In this document: positions 1 through 6,145 of the stretch, piece after piece
How the letters are laid out: each line of letters begins with the position of its first letter
Position numbering within the stretch: the first letter of the stretch is position 1
NCBI GenBank assembly: GCA_016650115.1
Contig: JAENWI010000025.1
Coordinates: forward strand, 1-12,115
Source: Peptostreptococcaceae bacterium
GTDB lineage: Bacteria > Bacillota > Clostridia > Peptostreptococcales > Anaerovoracaceae
Reading direction: 5' to 3'
Length of the DNA: 12,115 nucleotides
The notes under the pieces: model-generated
The model's input: the letters and a program-made list of their open reading frames with translations, nothing else
Database searches by the model: none
What the model was told of the DNA's origin: nothing
Program-made: the position numbers and the translations under genes

Positions 1-792
1 ACCAACTAAAATTGATACAAAAATCATAATCATTATTTTAATCTTTTTTGTTTTTACGCCAATATATCCTGCCTTTTCCTCTCCCAACGCAAAGGCATTT
101 AACTCTCTTGAATAACGTAAGAGCCCTAAAACGCCAATGATGAAAAATGGAAGAACAAGCCACACATATTCAAAGCCACGTCCTGAGAAGGAGCCCATGG
201 TCCAATACACTATACTTTGGAGCTTTTCCTCTGACAATGTAATAATAAAGCTGATTAAACTGCCTGCAAACATGGAGACAATAACACCCGTGAGAATAAT
301 AGTGCTTGAGGATAAGGTATAGTTTATTTTATAGGAAAGTGTTAAAACAAGGACTAAGGTTAAAAATGCAAACAAAATACTCATTATTGTTATGCTGTAT
401 GATGGAAAAAAAGGAATTTCAAAGCCGATTGCAATTGTAATAACCGCTCCTAATGCACCGCCGGTAGATATTCCTAAGGTTGAACTTTCAGCTAAGGGGT
501 TTCTTAATAGCCCCTGCATTGCGGTTCCTGCCACAGAAAGTGCTGCACCAACGAGTGCAGATAAAAGAACCCGTGGAATGCGCACCTTTTCAATAATGAT
601 TACTAAACTGCTCTGTAATTCAGATATATCTCCAATTGCAAAAAACTTATTCATAACAATACGAAGAGTATCTAAAAACGATATTTTCACACTGCCAATT
701 GAAACAGAGAGCAAAAATATTAATATAAACAATATCAAAGAACAAATATATAGCAGCTTTCTTGAAACATTAGCTTTGATTAGGCTATCCAA
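1..792 (-). CDS. BtuC/FecCD-type ABC transporter permease, 3' end cut by the window
   Basis: Membrane permease of an ABC importer for cobalamin or a similar iron-type chelate; it forms the channel fed by the binding protein encoded just upstream. The 264 visible codons are open to the window edge, and about 70 C-terminal residues are missing against the usual ~330. A hydrophobic helix lies at residues 13-33. The family block starts at RIPRVLLSALVGAAL (71-85) and runs through AMQGLLRNPLAE (91-102). WTMGSF is at 197-202, and the cytoplasmic loop that contacts the ATPase is around LNAFALGEEKAGYIGV (231-246). I chose a TTG start at 792-790 because AAGGAG (801-806) lies 8 bases upstream and no ATG fits. 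It follows the binding-protein stop by 21 bases, so it shares that gene's riboswitch-controlled transcript. The family call is firm; cobalamin as substrate is inferred from the riboswitch. Confidence 0.9.
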   Translation of the reverse strand, partial: MDSLIKANVSRKLLYICSLILFILIFLLSVSIGSVKISFLDTLRIVMNKFFAIGDISELQSSLVIIIEKVRIPRVLLSALVGAALSVAGTAMQGLLRNPLAESSTLGISTGGALGAVITIAIGFEIPFFPSYSITIMSILFAFLTLVLVLTLSYKINYTLSSSTIILTGVIVSMFAGSLISFIITLSEEKLQSIVYWTMGSFSGRGFEYVWLVLPFFIIGVLGLLRYSRELNAFALGEEKAGYIGVKTKKIKIMIMIFVSILVG

Positions 793-813
793 TATTCTTA
801 CTCCTTTTTTCTT

Positions 814-1734
814 TTATTCGTAGATTTTAGTATACAATTCCTTTGCAGCATCAACAAGACGAGGCCCCGGTCTTGTCAGTGCATCTGCATCTGCTGAAAA
901 CACCTTGTTGTTTTTGATTGCATTAATATTGGACCAACTTGTTCTGCCCATAATCTCGGCAATAGGGTCTGGAGTACTATACATATCAGTAGCGAAAATG
1001 TAATCGGGGTTACGACTAATAACCTGCTCTTCAGAAACCTTTTTCCAACCATCCATATCATAAAAAATATTTTCGGCGCCAACCAATGTTAACAACTCAT
1101 CCTGAAAAGTTCCTTTACCACAAGACCATGGGCCATGAATAACAGGAGAAATTTCAACATACACCTTGTAGGAAGGTTTGCCTGCAACTTGTGTTTTAAT
1201 ATCGTTGAAATCTTTCTTCATTCCGTTGATTACTTCAGCTGATTTTTCGGAAGCCCCAAGAACCTTGCCTAACATTTCAATAACTAAATAAGTATCATTA
1301 ATACTAGCTGCCTCAGTCACAATCACGTTAATACCCGCATCTTCAACTTGATTAAACTGATCTTCAGTTTGTGCCATTTTGCCAAAGATAACTAAATCGG
1401 GCTGTTCAGCAATGATTGATTCTATACTCGTTTTCGAGCCACTTGCTATTTTCTTCTTATTTTCGGTATCACTTGGATAATTACAATATTTACTAACAGC
1501 TATTAACTTATCGCCAAAACCCAAAGCATAAACAATTTCTGTATCAGAGGGTAAAAGGGAAATAATCTTTTCAGGCGTTTTGTTAAATGTCACGGTCTTT
1601 CCTCTACTGTCGGTAACTGAGTAGGTTGTATCCGATTTATCGGAACTTACTTTTGTTTTTGTTGCAGACTTTTCGCAAGCAACCATGGTGAAAATCATAC
1701 TAACTACTAATAATAATGCTAACAATTTTTTCAT
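814..1734 (-). CDS. BtuF-like cobalamin-binding lipoprotein of an ABC importer
   Basis: Extracellular substrate-binding lipoprotein (periplasmic-binding-protein family PF01497) that delivers corrinoid to the membrane permease. The 306-residue length is normal. Residues 1-19 form a lipoprotein signal peptide: two lysines, a hydrophobic core, then a lipobox ending MVAC with Cys20 as the lipidation site. A Lys/Ser/Thr-rich tether follows to about residue 40. The binding domain begins near TYSVTDSRGKTVTF (37-50). CNYP (84-87) and the C-terminal RPGPRLVDAAKEL (288-300) are typical of the cobalamin-binding branch. The ATG at 1734 is preceded by AAAGGAT. The cobalamin riboswitch and terminator upstream argue strongly for B12 or a precursor as ligand, although the family also includes ferrichrome and heme binders. 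Confidence 0.9.
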   Translation of the reverse strand: MKKLLALLLVVSMIFTMVACEKSATKTKVSSDKSDTTYSVTDSRGKTVTFNKTPEKIISLLPSDTEIVYALGFGDKLIAVSKYCNYPSDTENKKKIASGSKTSIESIIAEQPDLVIFGKMAQTEDQFNQVEDAGINVIVTEAASINDTYLVIEMLGKVLGASEKSAEVINGMKKDFNDIKTQVAGKPSYKVYVEISPVIHGPWSCGKGTFQDELLTLVGAENIFYDMDGWKKVSEEQVISRNPDYIFATDMYSTPDPIAEIMGRTSWSNINAIKNNKVFSADADALTRPGPRLVDAAKELYTKIYE

Positions 1735-1830
1735 AAAAATATCCTTTCAAAATAAGTTTTAACGCTTTTGATTATTAACTGCAAAAATTTCTTCTTCCTA
1801 TCATAATCAACCACAAATAATGCTTCTGCA

Positions 1831-1863
1831 CAACAAAAACTCGTCTTTCTTCAAAGACGAGTT
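1831..1863 (-). terminator. Intrinsic terminator, expression platform of the cobalamin riboswitch
   Basis: On the minus strand a perfect 11-bp stem (1853-1863 with 1838-1848) closes a 4-base loop (1849-1852). The RNA then runs into a U-rich tract (TTTTTGTTG, overlapping the last stem bases). It lies between the aptamer (ending at 1936) and the start codon at 1734, which is the usual arrangement for ligand-induced premature termination. Confidence 0.9.
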
Positions 1864-1935
1864 CATAAGGTAATATTTAGTGATATTAATCCACATAAAT
1901 AATAGCTTATTCTTACACCCAGAAGAAACTATAAA

Positions 1936-2082
1936 CATAAGGCAGGTCTACCGACTCAGCTTCGCCCTACTATGACACCTTCCCGCAAAAAGCAGTGGTA
2001 TTTGTCAATTCGTCAGCCATACGGTTACTGGGATAGCCAAGGATTTAAACCTTGTTCCCTATTAAGCGTTTGCACCTTAATG
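1936..2082 (-). promoter_or_regulatory. Cobalamin (AdoCbl-type) riboswitch aptamer
   Basis: Read on the minus strand, the 3' side carries the B12 box AGTCGGTAGACCTGCC (1941-1956). Upstream of it are GGGAAGG (1977-1983) and ACCACTG (1993-1999), and further 5' come GGGAA, AAATCC and a CAAGG/CCTTG helix, all in the order of the class I cobalamin aptamer. P1 can form between CATTAAGG (2075-2082) and CCTTATG (1936-1942) with one bulged base. The segment CCCAGTAACCGTA differs somewhat from the usual CCCGCxACTGT. It should sense cobalamin and switch off the transport genes through the terminator at 1831-1863. Confidence 0.93.
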
Positions 2083-2102
2083 CACTATTTAATTGTACTT
2101 GT

Positions 2103-2131
2103 AATATATAACATTTTTGTAGAAATTGCAA
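2103..2131 (-). promoter_or_regulatory. Sigma-A promoter of the riboswitch and B12 uptake unit
   Basis: On the minus strand a -35 box TTGCAA (2126-2131) is separated by exactly 17 bases from a -10 box TATATT (2103-2108). This predicts a start near 2095, a short distance before the aptamer. Two copies of AGAAGCCCTT (minus strand; 2130-2139 and 2155-2164) lie just upstream; their meaning is unknown. Confidence 0.8.
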
Positions 2132-2194
2132 GGGCTTCTTGATTGATAACTCTTAAGGGCTTCTGCCTGATTACTCTGCTTAAACCATATCAAG

Positions 2195-2326
2195 CTACCT
2201 ATTGTCTATTTTTTCCGGATGCTTGTTTTCAAAGGTCTCCAGCACTCCCGGGTTGTAATCAAAGCTGTATTTCACGTCCTGGTTCCCGAGATGAGAGATG
2301 CCTTTTATTTCTTTCTCATTTCTCAT
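2195..2326 (-). pseudogene. queF: queF remnant: preQ0 reductase with its middle deleted
   Basis: QueF reduces preQ0 to preQ1 in queuosine synthesis and is normally about 165 residues. Here a 43-codon frame has a good AGGAG site (2333-2337). Its first part, MRNEKEIKGISHLGNQ followed by YNPGVLETFENKHP, matches the QueF N-terminus. The last residues, PEKIDNR and a stop, match the QueF C-terminus (Bacillus subtilis ends PETIDNR, from memory). About 120 residues are missing between the two ends, including the catalytic Cys and Asp, so the product cannot be an active reductase. The join falls at HP/PE, suggesting deletion between short CCGGA-like matches. It lies directly after a queT remnant, an expected partner gene. 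The reading frame survives, so a 43-residue peptide could still be made. Confidence 0.85.
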
Positions 2327-2342
2327 TTTTTTCTCCTTATCG

Positions 2343-2361
2343 AGGCTGACTGTAGCAGCCT
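2343..2361 (-). repeat. Small hairpin between the queT and queF remnants
   Basis: AGGCTG (2343-2348) and CAGCCT (2356-2361) form a 6-bp stem with a 7-base loop. No U tract follows on the minus strand, so it does not look like a terminator. It sits just upstream of the queF ribosome binding site and may be chance. Confidence 0.35.
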
Positions 2362-2369
2362 GCTTTCAT

Positions 2370-2578
2370 TTATATTCTAGAAAGGGGTTTCTCTAAGTAC
2401 TTTACAAGTAAGACACCGATGATGGCCGGCACAATCTGACCAATCCCGATACTCACAACAAAAACCCCGTAAGGCACGTGAATCAGCGCCGAAGGCCATA
2501 CTGGCCAAAAGAGAAGCTTTGTGTCATAAACATAACCACGATATAAGCCGCGATTACAATTCCGGAATTGAAGATTTA
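2370..2578 (-). pseudogene. queT: queT remnant: queuosine precursor transporter, internally deleted and frameshifted
   Basis: Two frames each hold a piece of a QueT-like membrane protein (the substrate-binding S component of an ECF transporter). From 2575 one frame reads IFNSGIVIAAYIVVMFMTQS followed by FSFGQYG, resembling the QueT N-terminal helix, and stops soon after. A second frame reads ALIHVPYGVFVVSIGIG then QIVPAIIGVLLVKYLEK and ends at 2370, resembling the last QueT helix. The join is around 2485-2500. Roughly 90-100 residues between them are missing, the frame changes at the join, and no start codon with a ribosome site precedes the first piece. A frame of about 81 codons (from 2615) spans the region, but only its second half is QueT-like. 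The queF remnant follows, supporting the assignment. Identity rests on remembered family patterns. Confidence 0.65.
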
Positions 2579-2637
2579 AATAAAAATCACCAATACGGGT
2601 CTCCCTGTTTGGCAATCTTTACTTTATTTATTTATTT

Positions 2638-2790
2638 TCAGTGGTATCCAACTACAATTTTCTGTAAATCTTCATTCCACTCAGGAGCATCTGTAATTTT
2701 TTTAATTGTATTACATTCATCATCTTCTTTATCAAATTTAATTTTTCTGCTATCCTCTAGCGTAGGATTAGTCATATAGTCTTTCTCCAT
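2638..2790 (-). CDS. Hypothetical small acidic protein (50 residues)
   Basis: I do not recognise this protein. It starts MEKDYMTNPTLEDSRKIKFD and ends with the residues PEWNEDLQKIVVGYH. It is soluble-looking and acidic, with one Cys and no signal or membrane segment. The frame is open back to an ATG at 2838, but that codon lies inside the promoter at 2827-2855. I therefore prefer the ATG at 2790, which has AAAGGCGG (2801-2808) 10 bases upstream in the predicted leader. Next downstream are the queT and queF remnants, so it may belong to the same decayed block or be a broken end of something larger. That it is a gene is suggested by the promoter, ribosome site and frame together; its function is unknown. 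Confidence 0.45.
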   Translation of the reverse strand: MEKDYMTNPTLEDSRKIKFDKEDDECNTIKKITDAPEWNEDLQKIVVGYH

Positions 2791-2826
2791 AACAGAATTA
2801 CCGCCTTTACCCTTTATTACTTTACT

Positions 2827-2855
2827 AGGATAACGCATTAAATTAAAGGAGTCAA
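2827..2855 (-). promoter_or_regulatory. Predicted sigma-A promoter for the 50-residue ORF
   Basis: On the minus strand TTGACT (2850-2855) and TATCCT (2827-2832) are 17 bases apart. The start would fall near 2820, giving a leader of about 30 bases before the ATG at 2790. This decides against the ATG at 2838 as start. Confidence 0.6.
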
Positions 2856-2865
2856 TGGTTTTTGC

Positions 2866-2909
2866 GAATTTTTTAAGATTTTCGTAGAATTTTTTAAGGA
2901 TTTTTTAAG
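2866..2909. repeat. Three AT-rich direct repeats after ylxP
   Basis: GAATTTTTTAAG occurs exactly at 2866-2877 and 2887-2898, and a one-base-shorter copy GATTTTTTAAG is at 2899-2909. They lie between the ylxP stop and the promoter of the small ORF. On the minus strand they read as runs of A, not U, so they are not an intrinsic terminator for the purine operon. Possible roles are an upstream promoter element or DNA bending. Confidence 0.6.
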
Positions 2910-2941
2910 AAATTCAAGCTTTTACTTACACATGCCGATTT

Positions 2942-3223
2942 TCATATTATTTCCCTATCGATTTTTAATATTTCAGCTTCTGTATTTTCTTCTATGTAAT
3001 ACAGGACATTATCAAGTATGCTGTTGCAATGCGAAGTTTCATCAGTAACACATGCCAGGCCTATCACTATAGACTGGTGAATATCCTGATCTTCAACCTC
3101 AGCTATTGAAACATTAAATTTGTTTCCAGCTTTTGCGCAAATGCTTTTTACAACCATTCTTTTTTCTTTTAGCGAATGCACCCAGGGTGCACAGAACTTT
3201 ATTTTCATGGTTCCTATTATCAT
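2942..3223 (-). CDS. ylxP: YlxP/DUF503 family small protein
   Basis: Member of the DUF503 family (PF04456), small cytoplasmic ferredoxin-like-fold proteins often found beside nusA-infB-rbfA-truB and linked to ribosome assembly; the exact role is not settled. At 93 residues it has normal length. Family features are the N-terminal strand, HSLKEKRMVVKSI (16-28), KFNVSIAEVEDQD (35-47), the IGLACVT strand (54-60) and a C-terminal strand ending EILKIDREI. The ATG at 3223 follows the purD stop by 8 bases and has an AGGTGA ribosome site inside that junction, so it appears to be the last gene of the purine operon. That is not its usual neighbourhood. No clear terminator follows it. Confidence 0.85.
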   Translation of the reverse strand: MIIGTMKIKFCAPWVHSLKEKRMVVKSICAKAGNKFNVSIAEVEDQDIHQSIVIGLACVTDETSHCNSILDNVLYYIEENTEAEILKIDREII

Positions 3224-3231
3224 ATTGTCAC

Positions 3232-4512
3232 CTACATCAATCCTATATCTTTTCGATATTGAGCACCATTAAAAGTAATCCTTTTCACATTGTCATAAGC
3301 TTTTATTCTGCCTTCTTCATGAGTTTCGCCAAACGCAGTTGTTCCCAGAACACGGCCTCCATTTGTCGCTATATAACAATCGTTGGAGGGGCCGGCCTGT
3401 TTTGAAGTTTTCATCACCGTACCTGCGTGAAAAACAGTCACTTCCTTGTCCACTTTTTCCAAACCATAGATTTTATCACCTTTTTCGTAATTCCCAGGGT
3501 ATCCGCCAGCAGCCATTACAACACAAACCGCTTTTTTCTCTGACCATTTCAATTTTATTTCAGATAAGCGGTTATTAATAACAGCCTCAAAAATATCAAG
3601 AAGATCCGTTTCAAGACGAACCAGGATAACCTGTGTTTCAGGATCTCCAAATCGATTATTAAATTCTATCACCTTTGGTTCTCCGTCCTTAATCATCAGA
3701 CCGACGAAAAGTACTCCTTTGAAATTCAAACCATCCTCTTGAAAACCTTTCAACGTGGGCAAAAGAATCTGGTTATTAATCTTTTCCTGCAACTCCCCGT
3801 CGAAAATCAAGCTTGGAGAGTAAGTTCCCATGCCCCCTGTGTTTGGACCTTTGTCACCGTCAAATATCCGTTTATAATCCTGGACAGATTCCATTGGCAC
3901 AATTGTGTTTTCATCAACAAAGCAAAGCATAGACGCTTCAACTCCAGTTAAAAATTCTTCAACAACAATTTTATCTCCTGCAGTGCCAAAAACTTTATCC
4001 CCCATTATTTCACCGATTGCCTTTTCCGCCTCTTCTTTTGTTTCGGCAATGATTACACCTTTTCCTGCAGCCAGTCCATCTGCTTTTATTACCATAGGGT
4101 ATCCAAAAATCCCGATGTCCTCTTCAATCTTTCTTCTGTCTGTGAATTCTTTATATCTGGCGGTTGGGATTCTATGCCTTTCCAGGAATTTCTTGGTGAA
4201 AGCTTTGCTGGCTTCCAGCTGTGCGCATTTTTTGTTTGGTCCAAAAGTGCGAATTCCTTTGTCTTCTAACGCATCAACAATTCCAAGGGAAAGAGGCACC
4301 TCAGGTCCTATTACGGCTAAATCTATTTTGTTGGCGACTGCAAATTGACAGATTCTTTCAATGTCCTCCCCTTGAATTTCAACGCATTCCGCCAGTTCTG
4401 CAATGCCTGCATTTCCGGGTGCGCAATACATTTTTTTTATTTTAGGGCTTTTTGATAATTTCCATACTATAGCATGTTCACGGCCGCCGGAACCAACAAT
4501 TAATACTCTCAT
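3232..4512 (-). CDS. purD: Phosphoribosylamine-glycine ligase (GAR synthetase)
   Basis: Catalyses step 2 of purine synthesis: phosphoribosylamine + glycine + ATP gives glycinamide ribonucleotide. At 426 residues it is full length. The N-terminal Rossmann-like domain opens MRVLIVGSGGREHAI. The ATP-grasp domain has VIKADGLAAGKGV (141-153), GPNTGGMGTYSP (222-233) and the GAR-synthetase signature RFGDPETQVI (287-296), which carries metal-binding residues. The C-terminal domain includes MAAGGYPGNYEKGD (333-346). The ATG at 4512 has an AAAGG site and follows the purH stop by 19 bases. Phosphoribosylamine is unstable and its maker, PurF, is encoded two genes upstream. No damage is seen. Confidence 0.97.
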   Translation of the reverse strand: MRVLIVGSGGREHAIVWKLSKSPKIKKMYCAPGNAGIAELAECVEIQGEDIERICQFAVANKIDLAVIGPEVPLSLGIVDALEDKGIRTFGPNKKCAQLEASKAFTKKFLERHRIPTARYKEFTDRRKIEEDIGIFGYPMVIKADGLAAGKGVIIAETKEEAEKAIGEIMGDKVFGTAGDKIVVEEFLTGVEASMLCFVDENTIVPMESVQDYKRIFDGDKGPNTGGMGTYSPSLIFDGELQEKINNQILLPTLKGFQEDGLNFKGVLFVGLMIKDGEPKVIEFNNRFGDPETQVILVRLETDLLDIFEAVINNRLSEIKLKWSEKKAVCVVMAAGGYPGNYEKGDKIYGLEKVDKEVTVFHAGTVMKTSKQAGPSNDCYIATNGGRVLGTTAFGETHEEGRIKAYDNVKRITFNGAQYRKDIGLM

Positions 4513-4531
4513 TTTTCATACCTTTCCAGTT

Positions 4532-6139
4532 TTAATGTTTGAAATGACGCATGCCTGTAAATACCATGGCAATTCCCAGGTCATCTGCTTTTTTTATGGA
4601 ATCCCCATCATTCATTGAACCTCCAGGTTGAATAATCGCACTGACTCCAGCTATTGCCGCGGCCGTTACGCAGTCATCAAATGGGAAGAAAGCATCCGAT
4701 GCAAGAACCGCACCGTTCGTATCTCCTGTTGCCTGCCTGATGGAATTTTCAACAGCCCAAATCCTGTTTACCTGTCCTGGCCCTATACCTAAAGTTCTCC
4801 CATCCTTTGCAATGACTATTCCATTGGATTTAATATGTTTAACAACTTTCATAGCAAATATAAGCTGTTTCATTTCTTCAGCAGAAGGTTTCTTCTTTGT
4901 TACCGTCATTACGTTGGCTTCATCAAAAATATCACCGTCTATTTCCTGAATCAGTATCCCTCCACTGATTTTTTTAATGTCCAATGTTGCTGCAGGTGCT
5001 TTTTCACTTATATTTTCAAGTTTCATCAATCTAATGTTTTGTTTTTTCATAAGAATCGCTAAAGCCTCTTCAGTAAAATCAGGTGCTATTACAATTTCAA
5101 CAAATATTTTGCTGATTTCCAATGCAGTATTTACATCAATTGTTCTATTTGCAGCGATTATTCCCCCGAATATTGAAATTTGATCTGCTTTATACGCCTT
5201 CAGATAAGCCTCATATATATTCTCTCCTACACCTACACCACAAGGATTGGCATGTTTTACCGCCACTACTGCAGGCTCATCAAATTCCTTAAGTGTATCA
5301 ATTGCCCCATTTGTGTCATTGATATTATTGAAAGAAAGTTCTTTTCCATGCAGCTGAACAGCCCTCGTCAGAGAACCTGCAGCAGGCATAATCTCCCTGT
5401 AGTAATATGCCTTCTGATGCGGATTTTCGCCGTAACGGAGATCCTGTATTTTTTCATACGTAAATGTCAGGTTTTCAGGTAATTCTACCTTTTGCTTTTT
5501 AATTTTATTGTCAATCTCGGTGATATCAAGTGTTTCACGGTAATTTTCTTCTCCAGCCAAACTTCCCTGTTTTCTTAAATAATCTGAAATCATTGCATCA
5601 TATGCTGCAGTATGTTCAAAAACCTTTAAGGCTAATTTATATTTTGTTTGATACGACACTTTTTGCGTCTCTTTTAATTCTTTTATGACCGTAATATAAT
5701 CTTCAGGATCACATATTACCACCACATCGTTGTGATTTTTGGCAGCCGACCTTAACATGGCAGGACCGCCGATATCAATATTTTCTATCGCATCCTCCAG
5801 AGTAACATCTGGTTTCATGATTGTTTCCTTGAAAGGATAAAGATTTATGACCACTATATCGATCATATCAATGCCTAAATCCTTTATTTGTTTCATATGT
5901 TCTTCTTTATCTCTCCTGGCAAGAATTCCGCCATGAACAGCTGGGTGAAGGGTTTTTACTCTTCCGTCCAAGCATTCGGGAAATCTTGTAATTTCAGAAA
6001 TCCCTGTAACTTTTACGCCATTTTCTTGAAGTGTCTTATTAGTTCCCCCTGTGGAAATAATTTCCACACCCAGCGCTTCAAGTTCTTTTGCAAATTCAAT
6101 TATTCCACTTTTATCAGAAACACTTATTAATGCTCTCAT
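4532..6139 (-). CDS. purH: Bifunctional AICAR transformylase / IMP cyclohydrolase
   Basis: Carries out the last two steps to IMP: formylation of AICAR by 10-formyl-tetrahydrofolate, then ring closure. At 535 residues it is slightly longer than the common ~510-525. The N-terminal IMP cyclohydrolase (MGS-fold) domain covers about 1-195, with STGGTNKTL (29-37), the DGRVKTLHPAVHGGILARR stretch (58-76) and GGPAMLRSAAKNH (124-136). The transformylase domain has LRYGENPHQKA (234-244), the catalytic Lys-His pair in VKHANPCGVG (K295, H296), and the usual ending GMRHFKH. It starts 6 bases after the purF stop with a GGAAAGGA site. Both active sites look intact. Confidence 0.97.
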   Translation of the reverse strand: MRALISVSDKSGIIEFAKELEALGVEIISTGGTNKTLQENGVKVTGISEITRFPECLDGRVKTLHPAVHGGILARRDKEEHMKQIKDLGIDMIDIVVINLYPFKETIMKPDVTLEDAIENIDIGGPAMLRSAAKNHNDVVVICDPEDYITVIKELKETQKVSYQTKYKLALKVFEHTAAYDAMISDYLRKQGSLAGEENYRETLDITEIDNKIKKQKVELPENLTFTYEKIQDLRYGENPHQKAYYYREIMPAAGSLTRAVQLHGKELSFNNINDTNGAIDTLKEFDEPAVVAVKHANPCGVGVGENIYEAYLKAYKADQISIFGGIIAANRTIDVNTALEISKIFVEIVIAPDFTEEALAILMKKQNIRLMKLENISEKAPAATLDIKKISGGILIQEIDGDIFDEANVMTVTKKKPSAEEMKQLIFAMKVVKHIKSNGIVIAKDGRTLGIGPGQVNRIWAVENSIRQATGDTNGAVLASDAFFPFDDCVTAAAIAGVSAIIQPGGSMNDGDSIKKADDLGIAMVFTGMRHFKH

Positions 6140-6145
6140 CTTTAT

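Noticed and set aside
392..823. A 143-codon plus-strand open frame
   Set aside because: It lies opposite the permease gene, whose minus-strand translation has clear FecCD motifs; the plus frame is its shadow.
876..1082. A 68-codon minus-strand frame inside the binding-protein gene
   Set aside because: It is an alternative frame of the BtuF-like gene, whose own frame carries the signal peptide and family motifs.
2143..2349. A 68-codon plus-strand frame
   Set aside because: It overlaps the queF remnant on the opposite strand, which explains the coding signal.
2791..2838. An earlier ATG (2838) for the small ORF, giving 66 residues
   Set aside because: It has no ribosome site and lies within the predicted promoter, so it would not be transcribed from that promoter.
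2579..2941. A preQ1 riboswitch upstream of the queT-queF remnants
   Set aside because: I looked for the class I core and its A-rich tail on the minus strand and found nothing convincing.
3905..4348. A 147-codon plus-strand open frame
   Set aside because: It is the antisense shadow of purD, with no ribosome site and no family resemblance.
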